From the NCBI RefSeq assembly GCF_000739615.1, contig NZ_BATP01000057.1, forward strand, positions 1-64,000: DNA of 64,000 nucleotides, given 5' to 3'. This document shows, piece by piece, positions 8,832-18,297 of this stretch. The number at the start of each line of letters is the position of its first letter. Position 1 is the stretch's first letter. The position numbers were made by a program, and so were the translations under genes. Origin of the DNA: Haloferula sp. BvORR071. GTDB lineage: Bacteria > Verrucomicrobiota > Verrucomicrobiia > Verrucomicrobiales > Akkermansiaceae. The notes under the pieces were generated by a model. The model was not told the DNA's origin. It searched no databases and saw nothing but the letters and a program-made list of their open reading frames with translations.

Positions 8832-11783
8832 ATGCTGTCGCTCCGGATCCTCTGTGCTGCCGCCCTGGCCCTCCTCGCCATGGCGGGCGGGCGGCTTGGC
8901 GCGCAGCAGGTGCCGGAGGAAAACTTCTCGATCCGCGCCTGGGAGACCGATGAAGGCCTGCCCCACAATGGCGTCAATGGCATCTTCCAGAGCCGCGATG
9001 GCTTCCTGTGGCTTGCCACACAGGGTGGCTTGGTGCGCTTCAATGGCATCGAGTTTCTCCAGCGCCGCTCGGAACTCTTGGACAATCCGCGTGCCTCGCG
9101 GGTGGCCGACGTCATTGAAGAAAATGACGATACGCTGCTGGTCGCTTGCGATGTCTCCGGCTTGGTGCGTTTGACCAAGGACGGTTTTTCGGTTCATCCG
9201 CTCAGTGCCGAGTTGGGCGAGGGGCGGCGGATCAATGCGATTTTTTCAGAAGCGCCGGATGTCTTCTGGATCCTCCGCAATGACCGCAATGTCTGGCGCT
9301 GGGATCATGGCAAGATTCTCCACATCGCGCCGCCAGTGGGGGCGAACGCGGCGACATTCGGGACCTTTGCCCGGGCGAAGGATGGCACGATCTATGTGGC
9401 CCGCGGGCTCGGAGTGGAGCGCTTTGATGGCAGCGGCTTGGTCCGTGTGCCCGAGATCGACGCGACAGGGGTGAGCATCACCTCCTCAGCCGAAGGCGGC
9501 CTGTGGGTTGCTTCTGCAGACAGCTTGTGGAAGTGGGATGGCGGCGCACTGCGCTTGTCCTCCAGTACGGCTCCATGGTCCTCGGCACCGCCGATCGCGA
9601 TGCTGGAAGACCGCCGGGGCGCGGTGTGGCTTGGCTCGAAGGCACACGGCATTTTCCGCTGGGCAGGCAGCGGTTTTCAGCAGGTGAAGATCTCCCACGC
9701 CCGGATCGCGGCGCTGCATGAAGACCGCGAGGGTAACATCTGGGTCGGCACCTCCGGCGGTGGCTTGAATCTGATCCAGCGCGCCCGCTTCCAGATCCTG
9801 GGCGAACAGTCCGGCTGGACGCCTGAGATCGAGGGCTGTGTGGCCGAGTGTCCACCGGGCAAGGTCTGGTTTGCCAGTGGTGGTGCGGGCCTGCGTGAGT
9901 TGAGCGGTGATCGCTTGCTGCCGCCCCCTGATCTCACCGGATGGCCCTCCCGCGCGGTGCCGCTTTATCCGGGCAGCGATGGGCATCTCTGGGTGGGTGC
10001 GAATACCCAACTGCTGCGGGTCACGCCGGACCTTTCCCTTCCGCCCGACCGTGTCGGGCCGGTGGTCGCCGGGAAGTACCATGCGATCCACGTGGCCCGC
10101 GATGGGACGGTGTGGGCCGGTGGCGAGGATGCGGTGCTGATGAGCGTGAAGGGGCCGAAGGTTACCCTGTATGGACCGGCCGATGGCTATACCGGGATCC
10201 AGGCCCAGGCCATCTGCGAGGATGCTTCCGGCGCGATCTGGGTGGGCACCGAGCTGGGCGATCTCTTTCGCGGTGTGGGCGGCCACTTCACCAAGCTCGC
10301 GGAGCCCCCCGGCCTCAATGGCAGCGGGATCCGTGTCCTGAATGGTGATGCGCAGGGCCACGTCTGGATCGGCACCGGGGGTGCCGGGCTGATGCTCTGG
10401 CAGGGCGGGAAATTCTCCGCCCTAACAGAAGAGCAGGGCCTGCCCTACAATGTGATTTCGCAAATGGTGGAGGATGACTTTGGCTCCATGTGGTTCGGCA
10501 CTTCCAGCGCCCTGTTCCGGGCGGACAAGGCCGAGTTGCTGGCCTGCGCGGCGGGGAAAATCGCCCAAGTCACGCCAGTGAAGTATGGCAAGGACGATGG
10601 CCTCGCGGGCTTCTCCGCGGCTGCCAATTACCAGCCCTCTTCCTGGAAGGCGCAGGATGGGCGTCTCTTCTTCGTTTCGCGCAAGGGCATCGTCATCGCC
10701 GATCCCAAGCAGCAGCGGACCGATTGGGTCGGCCCGCCGGTCATCGAAAAGTTGACGGTGAACGGCAAGCCTTGGCCCTTTGCCGAGAACCGGATTCCCT
10801 ACCATGCGCAGAAGCTCGATTTCGACTTCAATGCGCCGACCTTCGTTTCCCCGGACAAGGTGCGCTTCCGCTACCGGCTCGCCGGGCTGGAATCGGAGTG
10901 GAATGACGCCGGCAACCTGCGCAGTGCCAGCTATGCCCAGCTCTCTGCGGGCAGCTATCAATTCGAAGTCCAGGCCTGCAACCGCGAACTCGACTGGAAT
11001 GGGGAGACCGCGAGCCTGAAGTTCGTAGTGCTGCCCGCGTGGTGGGAAACCTGGTGGGCGAGGGGGCTCGCGGTGTTGCTCGGTGCTGGTTGGCTCATCG
11101 TGGCGGTTCGTTACTGGTCGCACCGGCGGCTCAAAGCCCGGCTGCTGGAGCTGGAGGCCACGCGGCGGGTCGACATGGAGCGATCACGCATCGCCCGCGA
11201 CTTGCACGATGGCCTCGGTGCCGGGCTCACCCAGATCGGCATGATGGCGGAGGAGCTGGCGGAGGACATGAACGACCCGCAGGAGATGAAGACCTACTCC
11301 ACCAGGATCGCCGGGCGGGTCCGTGGGATTGCCCGCGATCTCGATGCCGCGGTGTGGACCGTCAGCCCGAAGAATGACACCCTTGCCGCGCTGTCATCCT
11401 ACATCGGCCAATACGCCATCGAATACTTCCGCGAGACCCCGGTGCGCTGTCACGTGGATCTGCCGGAGGATATTCCGGATTCGCATCTCTCGCCCGATGT
11501 GCGCCACCACCTTTTCCTGATGGCGAAGGAGATCATGAACAATGTGCTGAAGCACTCCGGGGCCAGTCATGTGACCCTCGCCATCCGCACGGCGGGTGAG
11601 CGCTTCCACCTCGAGATCGCCGACGATGGCCACGGCTTTCCTGCGGACGACGTCGTCGCCCCCGCCCGCCACGGCCTGAAAAACATCCGCGAGCGCGTGG
11701 CGGAACTTGGTGGCAGCCTGGGGATCCGCAGCTCTGCCAGTGGCACCGCCATCGCGATTGAACTACCTTTGCCGAAGCCCTGA
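8832..11783 (+). CDS. Two-component sensor histidine kinase with beta-propeller sensor
   Basis: A 983-residue protein: signal peptide, about 600 residues of Reg_prop repeats (GFLWLATQGGLVRFNG, GNIWVGTSGGGLNLI, GHVWIGTGGAGL), a Y_Y_Y domain near residues 665-720, one membrane helix (about 740-760), then HisKA_3 with phospho-acceptor His in RIARDLHDGLGAGL and a HATPase_c domain (EIMNNVLKHSG; DDGHGF). This is the architecture of HTCS-like polysaccharide sensors, but without a fused regulator. The partner is the response regulator just downstream. The ATG at 8832 is chosen; a GTG lies two codons upstream. Confidence 0.92.
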   Translation: MLSLRILCAAALALLAMAGGRLGAQQVPEENFSIRAWETDEGLPHNGVNGIFQSRDGFLWLATQGGLVRFNGIEFLQRRSELLDNPRASRVADVIEENDDTLLVACDVSGLVRLTKDGFSVHPLSAELGEGRRINAIFSEAPDVFWILRNDRNVWRWDHGKILHIAPPVGANAATFGTFARAKDGTIYVARGLGVERFDGSGLVRVPEIDATGVSITSSAEGGLWVASADSLWKWDGGALRLSSSTAPWSSAPPIAMLEDRRGAVWLGSKAHGIFRWAGSGFQQVKISHARIAALHEDREGNIWVGTSGGGLNLIQRARFQILGEQSGWTPEIEGCVAECPPGKVWFASGGAGLRELSGDRLLPPPDLTGWPSRAVPLYPGSDGHLWVGANTQLLRVTPDLSLPPDRVGPVVAGKYHAIHVARDGTVWAGGEDAVLMSVKGPKVTLYGPADGYTGIQAQAICEDASGAIWVGTELGDLFRGVGGHFTKLAEPPGLNGSGIRVLNGDAQGHVWIGTGGAGLMLWQGGKFSALTEEQGLPYNVISQMVEDDFGSMWFGTSSALFRADKAELLACAAGKIAQVTPVKYGKDDGLAGFSAAANYQPSSWKAQDGRLFFVSRKGIVIADPKQQRTDWVGPPVIEKLTVNGKPWPFAENRIPYHAQKLDFDFNAPTFVSPDKVRFRYRLAGLESEWNDAGNLRSASYAQLSAGSYQFEVQACNRELDWNGETASLKFVVLPAWWETWWARGLAVLLGAGWLIVAVRYWSHRRLKARLLELEATRRVDMERSRIARDLHDGLGAGLTQIGMMAEELAEDMNDPQEMKTYSTRIAGRVRGIARDLDAAVWTVSPKNDTLAALSSYIGQYAIEYFRETPVRCHVDLPEDIPDSHLSPDVRHHLFLMAKEIMNNVLKHSGASHVTLAIRTAGERFHLEIADDGHGFPADDVVAPARHGLKNIRERVAELGGSLGIRSSASGTAIAIELPLPKP

Positions 11784-11804
11784 GAGGTCCGCGCGCATTT
11801 CATT

Positions 11805-11838
11805 TCATTTCAAATTTCAAATCTGAGATTTCAAATCT
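11805..11838. repeat. AT-rich dispersed repeat (ATTTCAAAT words)
   Basis: A short AT-rich stretch made of alternating ATTTCAAA and AGATTT words stands out in GC-rich DNA. The same words recur at 29396-29440. Such elements are common between genes in this phylum. It lies between the kinase and the regulator, so it falls inside a probable operon. Confidence 0.6.
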
Positions 11839-11853
11839 CCAACCCTTACTGCC

Positions 11854-12480
11854 ATGCCAATCAGCGTCGCCATTGTCGAAGACAACGTCGAGATCTGCGA
11901 GATGCTCACCCGCACGGTTGAGCGTGCTTCCAGCCTGCGTTTTCTCCAGAGCTTCTCCAGCGGCGAGGAAGCCTTGGAAAAGCTGCCCGAGCTCAAGCCG
12001 GATGTTGTCATCATGGACATCCAGCTTCCCGGGATCACCGGGGTGGAGACCACCCTGCAGCTCAAAGCGAAGGTCCCGGACATCCAGGTGCTGGTCTTCA
12101 CCGTCTTCGGGGACAGCGATCTCGTCTTCAAGGCGCTGGAGGCCGGTGCCAGCGGCTACCTGCTCAAACGCACTCCGCGCCAGGAGATCGTGGAGGCGGT
12201 GAAGGATGTCTGGTTCGGCGGCGCGCCGATGAGCGGCGAGATCGCCCGCAAGGTGGTCGATTCCTTCCGTAAGCCCGCCAAGGCCAAGGACGCGGATCTC
12301 GAGGATCTAACACCGCGCGAGGAGGAAGTGCTCGCGCTGCTGGCCAAGGGCTACATTACCAAGGAAATCGCCGATCAGCTTGGGATCAGCTTCGATACCG
12401 TGCGCTTCCACCTGAAGCACATCTACCGCAAGCTGCACGTGCGGTCCCGCAGCGAGGCGCTGATCAAGTATCTCAAATAG
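11854..12480 (+). CDS. NarL/FixJ-type response regulator
   Basis: A 208-residue protein. The receiver domain spans residues 1-120, with acidic pocket Glu9-Asp10, phospho-acceptor Asp55 in VVIMDIQLPG and the conserved Lys in GYLLKRT. A LuxR-type helix-turn-helix follows (LTPREEEVLALLAKGY...KEIADQLGISFDTVRFHL). It starts 70 bp after the sensor kinase and ends 54 bp before the polysaccharide lyase. It is therefore the likely direct regulator of that lyase and perhaps of the alpha-galactosidase. Confidence 0.92.
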   Translation: MPISVAIVEDNVEICEMLTRTVERASSLRFLQSFSSGEEALEKLPELKPDVVIMDIQLPGITGVETTLQLKAKVPDIQVLVFTVFGDSDLVFKALEAGASGYLLKRTPRQEIVEAVKDVWFGGAPMSGEIARKVVDSFRKPAKAKDADLEDLTPREEEVLALLAKGYITKEIADQLGISFDTVRFHLKHIYRKLHVRSRSEALIKYLK

Positions 12481-12534
12481 CCACTCACACGAGTAGCTGG
12501 CCTGATATGGCTCCTTCCCGGAGACTCCAGCCAG

Positions 12535-15015
12535 ATGTTTTCCCGGCTGTCCCTGGTCCTTTCCGCCATCCTTGCGCCCAGCGCCTTCGCGACGGAGCAT
12601 ACGATTTCCTCCGCCGTGGAGCTGGCCAGGCTGAGCGACTCCCTGGCCCCGGGCGATGTCGTCATCATCAGTGACGGCACCTGGAAGGACCAGCGTCTTG
12701 CCTTCACGGCCAAGGGCACAGAGGCCCAGCCGATCACGCTGCGCGCGGCCACTCCGGGGAAGGTGATCCTGGAAGGCGGCTCGGCCTTGAAGGTCGATGG
12801 CGAGCACCTGCTGGTCGATGGCCTCTGGTTCAAGGACGCCAGCACCGATGCGAATGCCATCGAAGTCCGTGGCAGTGATTGCCGGATCACGAACTGCGCG
12901 GTGAGCGGCGGCCAGCACCGAAATTTCCTCCGCCTCTGGGGCCTCCGTCATCGGATCGATCACTGTGCCTTCTCTGGCAAGACCACCGACAATCCGACGG
13001 TCCAGATCGAGGTCGAGGAAAAGCCGAACCATCACCAGCTCGACCACAACTACTTCGGCCCGCGCCCACCGCTGGGGCGCAATGGCGGCGAGACCATCCG
13101 CATCGGCTACAGCCACCAGTCGATGAGTTCCTCCGCCACGGTGATGGAGAACAATCTCTTCGAGCGCTGCGATGGCGAGATCGAGATCATCTCCAACAAG
13201 TCCTGCGACAATATCTACCGCGGGAACACCTTCCGCGATTGCGCCGGCATGCTGACCCTGCGCCACGGCAATCGCTGCCGCGTGGAGGGGAACTTCTTCT
13301 TCGGCAATCTCAAGCGCGGCTCCGGCGGCATCCGCATCATCGGCGAGGACCATGTGGTGGTGAACAACTACATCGACTCCGTCTGCAACGGTTCCTTCTG
13401 GATCACTGCCGGGATTCCCGATTCGCCCTTGGTCGGCTACTTCACGGCGCGCAATGCCACCATCGCCTTCAATACGGTGGTTGCCTCGCCCGGCACCGCG
13501 ATCGATCTGGAAGCTGGCATGGGGTCATCCGGGCGCAGCCTGCGGCCGGACAATGCCAGCATCATCGGCAATGTCTTTTCACTCCCGCCAGGAGCCGAGC
13601 TGAGCAAGGGCACGGAAGGCAGTGGCTTCCGCTGGTCCGGCAATTTCAGCAATCTGCCGGACGAACATGTCACCGAGGCCGAGCTGATGCTCAGTCGCAG
13701 TGGCGATGGGATGTGGAGGCCGCTGCCAGCCAGCTCGCTGCGCGCGGCGGTGGATCGCCTGGCCACCGTGACGATGGATGCCGATGGTCAGGCACGCGCC
13801 GCCCGCACCGATGCCGGCTGCGACCAGTTTTCCGCAGAGCCCGTGAAATCCCATCCGCTGAGCCGCGATGAGACCGGCCCTGAGTGGATGCGCCAAGCAA
13901 GCGCATCCTTTGGTCTAACGGAACTCATTGCCCACGACCGTGCCCGCATCCTCGCCGCCGCGGAAGCCGCGCTGAAACTCGAGCCGCTGACGATCACCAA
14001 GCTGCCGGCGAAGCTCAGCGAAGGAGGTCCGAACGACTTCTACTCGAATGGCGACTACTGGTGGCCGGATCCTTCCAAGCCGAATGGCCTGCCCTACATC
14101 AAGCGCGATGGCGAAACCAATCCGGAGAACTTCACCGGCCACCGCGATGCCGTGCGCGAGCTGCGCGATGCGGTGGCCGCGCTCGGCGCCGCCTGGCTCG
14201 CCACGCACGACGAGAGGTTCCCAAAGAAGGCGGCGGAACTCCTGAGGATCTTCCTCCTCGATCCCGCGACGCGGATGAATCCGCACCTGAACTACGCGCA
14301 GGCGATCCCCGGCGTCAGCCCGGGCCGCGGGATTGGTATCATCGATACCCTGCACTTGATCGAGATCCCGAAAGCTGTGGCCGCGATGCACGGCTCCGCT
14401 GCTTTCAATCAAGAGCTGGAGGCCGGCTTGAAGGGGTGGTTCCGCGACTACCTGAAGTGGATGCTCGAGAGTAAGAACGGCCAGGAGGAAGCTGCCACCA
14501 AGAACAACCACGCGGTGGCCTTCTGGCTTCAGGTGGCCGTCTTTGCCGAGTTCACGGGGGACGAGAGAGCGCTCGCCGACTGTCGCAAGCGCTTCAAGGA
14601 AAGCTTCCTCGCGAAACAAATGGCGGGCGATGGCAGCTTCCCCCAAGAGCTGGCGCGCACCAAGCCCTACGCCTACTCGATCTTCCAGCTCGATAACATG
14701 GCGACGCTTTGCCAAGTGCTCTCCACTCCCACAGACGACCTGTGGAGCTTCACCCGCGGCGACGGGAAGGGGATCAAGGAGGCCGCGGCCTATCTCTATC
14801 CCTTCCTGAAGGACAAATCCCGCTGGCCACTCAAGCCCGACGTCCAGGCATGGGACGGCTGGCCCGCACGCCAGCCCTGCCTGCTCTTCGCCGGTCTGGC
14901 TCTCAAGAACGCCGACTACCTCGCGCTCTGGAAGTCCCTCAAGCCGGATCCGCAGGACGCCGAAGTCCGCCGCAACATCGCCATTACCCAGCCGGTGCTG
15001 TGGGTTCTCCCATGA
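12535..15015 (+). CDS. Two-domain polysaccharide lyase (PL6-like plus alginate-lyase superfamily)
   Basis: An 826-residue secreted protein with signal peptide at 1-19. Residues about 20-430 form a right-handed beta-helix like PL6 chondroitinase B/alginate lyase, beginning ISSAVELARLSDSLAPGDVV and containing a GNTFRDCAGMLTLRHGNRC rung. Residues about 455-826 match the alpha-helical alginate-lyase superfamily (PF05426): YWWPDPSKPNGLPYIKRDGE, GHRDAVRELRDAV, NNHAVAFWLQVAVFAEFTGD. Both modules cleave uronic-acid polymers by beta-elimination. Having both in one chain suggests cleavage of alginate or a related polyuronate at two positions. The gene lies downstream of a two-component system. Confidence 0.85.
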   Translation: MFSRLSLVLSAILAPSAFATEHTISSAVELARLSDSLAPGDVVIISDGTWKDQRLAFTAKGTEAQPITLRAATPGKVILEGGSALKVDGEHLLVDGLWFKDASTDANAIEVRGSDCRITNCAVSGGQHRNFLRLWGLRHRIDHCAFSGKTTDNPTVQIEVEEKPNHHQLDHNYFGPRPPLGRNGGETIRIGYSHQSMSSSATVMENNLFERCDGEIEIISNKSCDNIYRGNTFRDCAGMLTLRHGNRCRVEGNFFFGNLKRGSGGIRIIGEDHVVVNNYIDSVCNGSFWITAGIPDSPLVGYFTARNATIAFNTVVASPGTAIDLEAGMGSSGRSLRPDNASIIGNVFSLPPGAELSKGTEGSGFRWSGNFSNLPDEHVTEAELMLSRSGDGMWRPLPASSLRAAVDRLATVTMDADGQARAARTDAGCDQFSAEPVKSHPLSRDETGPEWMRQASASFGLTELIAHDRARILAAAEAALKLEPLTITKLPAKLSEGGPNDFYSNGDYWWPDPSKPNGLPYIKRDGETNPENFTGHRDAVRELRDAVAALGAAWLATHDERFPKKAAELLRIFLLDPATRMNPHLNYAQAIPGVSPGRGIGIIDTLHLIEIPKAVAAMHGSAAFNQELEAGLKGWFRDYLKWMLESKNGQEEAATKNNHAVAFWLQVAVFAEFTGDERALADCRKRFKESFLAKQMAGDGSFPQELARTKPYAYSIFQLDNMATLCQVLSTPTDDLWSFTRGDGKGIKEAAAYLYPFLKDKSRWPLKPDVQAWDGWPARQPCLLFAGLALKNADYLALWKSLKPDPQDAEVRRNIAITQPVLWVLP

Positions 15016-15161
15016 ATGGGGGGTGAGGCGAGTCCAAGCCCAACACAACCCGAACGGGTAGCTAGGCGACTACAAGAAAATCCGTTAGTTTCACTACTGT
15101 CCACTCAGGGTCTGCCATGACCCGGTAGGCAAACGGTTACGATATCTTATCGAGGGTAAAG

Positions 15162-15206
15162 GCAGTCCGGTGGGATTCGGGTTTCCCCCGGGCTGCTTCT
15201 CTTTTG
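15162..15206 (+). terminator. Rho-independent terminator candidate after the lyase gene
   Basis: GCAGTCCGG (15162-15170) pairs with CCGGGCTGC (15188-15196), with an inner GGGA/TCCC extension and a T-rich tail TTCTCTTTT at 15197-15205. It lies about 150 bp past the lyase stop and points the right way. The rest of the 317-bp convergent gap (15016-15332) shows no supported gene. Confidence 0.65.
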
Positions 15207-15332
15207 GTGGAGGGCGCGCCCTTTCGCCGCGCCATCTCAGGGCTTCACGATCTCTCTTGCCGCTGCTTTCAGCTCTTCATGCTGCAACGGCCGGAAAGCC
15301 GCTCCTGCAGGATGGGCTGTCAAGAAGCCGCG

Positions 15333-16217
15333 CTAGCCGCGCGGATGGAATTTCTTGTGGATCGACTTCAGACGTGCGCCATCCACATGGGTGTAGATCT
15401 GGGTGGTCGAGATATCCGCGTGTCCCAGCAGCTCCTGGATCACCCGCAGGTCCGCACCGCCCTCTAACAGGTGGGTCGCGAAGGAGTGGCGCAGGAGGTG
15501 CGGATAGACGTTCTGGTCGATGCCAGCCATGGCCGCGCGTTCCTTCACCACCTGCCGCACACGGTCCGGCGAGAGCTTGCCGCCGCGCACGCTGAGGAAG
15601 AGGTGCGAGCTGCTGCGTTTCTTGACGAGTTCCTTGCGCTCGTTCCGCAGGTAGTCTTCGATCGCTTCTTCCGCCTGGCGGCCGATTGGCACGATCCGCG
15701 TCTTGTTGCCCTTGCCGGTGACGCGGATGAAATGCTCCTCCATGTCGAAGTTTTCCAGCCGAGCCGAGCACAGCTCCGACAGGCGCAGGCCGGAGGAATA
15801 GAATAGTTCCAGCATGGCCCGATCGCGCCGTCCGAGGAATTGCACCGGATCGATCGACTCTAACAAGCGGGTCACCTCCTTGCCATGCAGGGTTTCCGGC
15901 AGAGTTTGATCGGGTCGCGGCGACAGCAGCGGCTCCGCCGGGTCCATCGGCAGCTTTCCGCGGGCGGCCAGCCAGCGGAAGAAGACCTTCAAATGCACCG
16001 TTACGATCCTCAGTGAGGAAGCAGCCAGGCCGCTGCTCTTCCGCTCCGCGAGGAAGTCGGAGAGCTCATCCGTTCCGACATCGGGCAGGGGGAGATTCTT
16101 CTTTTTGAGGAAGCCGGCGAGTGCATCCAGGGTCTGCCGCACCGATAGCTGGTAGGCCGCCGAGAGCCCGCGCTCCGTCGCCAGATAGAGGATGAAGCTG
16201 TCGGCCTCGGCTTCCAC
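15333..16217 (-). CDS. xerD: Tyrosine recombinase, XerD type
   Basis: A 294-residue protein with an N-terminal SAM-like core-binding domain (about 1-90) and a catalytic domain. All catalytic residues are visible: Arg145 (SGLRLSEL), Lys169 (TGKGNK), His240 and Arg243 (HLLRHSFATHLLEGGADLR), His266 (LLGHADISTTQIYTH) and nucleophile Tyr275. The length is that of XerC/XerD, and the sequence closely follows the XerD pattern. Its job would be chromosome dimer resolution at dif. It is not next to other mobile-element genes, which supports a housekeeping role. The start codon is GTG. Confidence 0.85.
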   Translation of the reverse strand: MEAEADSFILYLATERGLSAAYQLSVRQTLDALAGFLKKKNLPLPDVGTDELSDFLAERKSSGLAASSLRIVTVHLKVFFRWLAARGKLPMDPAEPLLSPRPDQTLPETLHGKEVTRLLESIDPVQFLGRRDRAMLELFYSSGLRLSELCSARLENFDMEEHFIRVTGKGNKTRIVPIGRQAEEAIEDYLRNERKELVKKRSSSHLFLSVRGGKLSPDRVRQVVKERAAMAGIDQNVYPHLLRHSFATHLLEGGADLRVIQELLGHADISTTQIYTHVDGARLKSIHKKFHPRG

Positions 16218-16285
16218 GGGGGGAGCTTAGCCGTGGGTATGCCGGTTGGCGAGGGTTCTCACGCTGTCCCTTAGCGCAAGGCCCA

Positions 16286-16596
16286 GTGGAGGGCGGACAC
16301 CTTTGTCCGCCTATGAGGAGCAGCGGCGAGTGGCACGTGATTAAGGCTGTTTTCGCAGGGAAGCAAAGCAAGCGGCGCCCAACTCCTGCATCAGTTGATT
16401 AGCCCGTGCGCCAGAAGCATGAGGCGTCCCTTTGGGACGCGATGATCCGGCTCGCCGTACCCGGCACTATCGTGCCGGGCTATTATGAGCCGTCCCGTCG
16501 GGACGAAGAGAGGTCCACGAAATCGAGCTTAATCACGTGCCATTCGTCGTCGCTCCCTATCAAGGCGATGGGCGGACAAAAGTGTCCGCCCTCCAC
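16286..16596. mobile_element. MITE-like element with about 65-bp inverted ends
   Basis: The two ends are inverted copies. GTGGAGGGCGGACACCTTTG starts at 16286 and its complement ends at 16596. A second matching block, GTGGCACGTGATTAAG, lies inside each end. The interior holds three compact hairpins: GCGTCCC/GGGACGC near 16425, CCCGGCAC/GTGCCGGG near 16463 and CGTCCC/GGGACG near 16493. No ORF is present. The element fills almost the whole gap between xerD and the next gene and has the features of a non-autonomous transposable repeat. Confidence 0.8.
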
Positions 16597-16608
16597 AGGG
16601 TCTCCCCC

Positions 16609-18231
16609 TTACTTCTTCTTTGCGAGGTGATCGCCGTTCTGGTGCAGGATCAAGCTGTCCACTTTGCCTTCGTCATCCTTCTTGAACTCCAAGGCGGCCT
16701 TCACCACGTCATACTCGAAGTATCCCGGCTTGGTCTCAAACACCGTGAAGGGCGGCTGCTCATCCAGCTTCACGATGAGGCTGCCATCGCGCACGCTCAC
16801 CGTGAAGATGCGTCCCGGAGCCAGCTCATACTGGCCTTCATAGGGTTTCAGTTCTTCCTCCTTCGGGAAAAGGATCGTCGGCAGTTGCTCCTCGCTGCGC
16901 TTGCCGATGATCTCGCGGCCGTTTTGGTGCAGCACCAGGGTCAGCGCCTTGTCCTTGCCATTTTCCCGCTGGAACTGCAGCTCCGCCGGCACCACCGCGT
17001 AGCGGAAACGGTCCCCGCCCATAGGTGTGACTGGGTAGAAAGGCTGCCCGCTCAGCCTCACCCACAGCGCGCCCTCGCGACGCAGCACCGTGAAACGCGC
17101 CATCGGCCCGATCTCATAGACAGCGGGGAAGGCCTCCAACTCCGCGTCCGTGAGCTTCACTTCCGGAGTCTCCTTGACCACCGCAGGCACCCGCGTGGCA
17201 GCGGTGACCTTCTCCGCTGGGATCGTGTCGTTGTTGATCATTACCACGCGGACGATCTTCTTGGATGGAATCACCTGCAGCATCGAGCGATAGCCGCCGG
17301 TGCCGCCCGCGTGTTGGTATTCCTGCTCGCCGTCGAGCTTGCCGACGATGATGCCCAGACCGATCTCGCCCGCGACGTCTTCATAAGAGGAGCGCGGAAC
17401 CATCAACATCTGAATCGCTCCGGGAAGAGCTGTCTTGCCCGGCTCTAACAGGGCCTCTCCGAAGGTGAGCAGATCCTCCGCGGTGGAGCGCAGCGCACCT
17501 GCTCCTGCCAGCGCCTGGAAGGTCCACGAGGTCCCCGCTTCCGTGCCGCGGTAGGGTGGGGCCAAGCGCTTGAGCTGGGATTTATCCAGGCTCACGAGTG
17601 TATCCTTCATGCCGAGCGGGCCGGTGATCTTTTCCTTCACCAGTGCCTCCCAGTTCTTCCCGCTGCGCTCTGCCAGCAGGTCGCCCAAGAGGCCCGCGCC
17701 GAAATTCGAATACGATGCGCGATGGGGTGGGGGAGGCAGCGTCACCTTCGCCAGGAAGGCCCGCATTTTCTCCCGGTCATACTTGGCATAGGGATCCTTC
17801 TCCGCATCCGGATTCGGACCCATGTTGTCGGGCAGGCGCGGCAGGCCACTAGTATGAGTCGTCAGTTGCAGCAGCGTGATCTCGCCGACCTTGGGATCCG
17901 CGAAGCTCTGCTTCTCGCCGAGCAGTTCCTTCAGGGTTGAATCCAAGCGGACCTGCTTCGCTTGCACTGCATCCGCCAGCAGCAAGCCGGTGAAGACCTT
18001 GCTGATCGAGCCGATTTCATAGATCCGCTTCTTCGGCGCCACGCCATCGGGCTCGGCCTTGCCGAAGACCGCGTAGCTGCGCTTACCGTCGATCGATTCA
18101 CCGGTGACCATACTGCCCGCCGGCAGGTCCTTCGCGAAGGGTGCCGCCGCTTCCGCCAGTGGCTTGTCGGCAAGAGCGAGCGTGGCGGAGGCGATCGTGG
18201 CGGCTAGGCTGCGGAAGATGATTCCCGTCAT
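16609..18231 (-). CDS. Secreted serine hydrolase, class C beta-lactamase/PBP4* family
   Basis: A 540-residue protein with signal peptide. The catalytic domain has Ser-x-x-Lys (GSISKVF), Tyr-x-Asn (ASYSNFG) and a His-x-Gly motif (HAGGTGG), the triad of class C beta-lactamase-like esterases and D-peptidases. After about residue 370 come two tandem related modules, each ending in LHQNG (VLHQNGREIIGKR and ILHQNGDHLAKKK), similar to DUF3471. The enzyme probably acts on peptidoglycan peptides or esters. The ATG at 18231 puts the signal peptide first; an upstream GTG at 18279 is possible. Confidence 0.82.
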   Translation of the reverse strand: MTGIIFRSLAATIASATLALADKPLAEAAAPFAKDLPAGSMVTGESIDGKRSYAVFGKAEPDGVAPKKRIYEIGSISKVFTGLLLADAVQAKQVRLDSTLKELLGEKQSFADPKVGEITLLQLTTHTSGLPRLPDNMGPNPDAEKDPYAKYDREKMRAFLAKVTLPPPPHRASYSNFGAGLLGDLLAERSGKNWEALVKEKITGPLGMKDTLVSLDKSQLKRLAPPYRGTEAGTSWTFQALAGAGALRSTAEDLLTFGEALLEPGKTALPGAIQMLMVPRSSYEDVAGEIGLGIIVGKLDGEQEYQHAGGTGGYRSMLQVIPSKKIVRVVMINNDTIPAEKVTAATRVPAVVKETPEVKLTDAELEAFPAVYEIGPMARFTVLRREGALWVRLSGQPFYPVTPMGGDRFRYAVVPAELQFQRENGKDKALTLVLHQNGREIIGKRSEEQLPTILFPKEEELKPYEGQYELAPGRIFTVSVRDGSLIVKLDEQPPFTVFETKPGYFEYDVVKAALEFKKDDEGKVDSLILHQNGDHLAKKK

Positions 18232-18297
18232 GCCCGGCAGGCTGAATCGCCGCCTTCCTGGAGGCGATGAGGAACTCACGCGGATTTTGGAGTCCGC

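Noticed and set aside
7307..9178. Minus-strand ORF of 623 codons across the alpha-galactosidase gene.
   Set aside because: It spans two real genes in antisense and contains no recognisable domain.
15100..15145. GGTAGGCAAACGGTTAC resembles the end of a c-di-GMP-I riboswitch.
   Set aside because: The first half of the aptamer and the GACGCAAAG core are missing on both strands, and no gene starts downstream on that strand.
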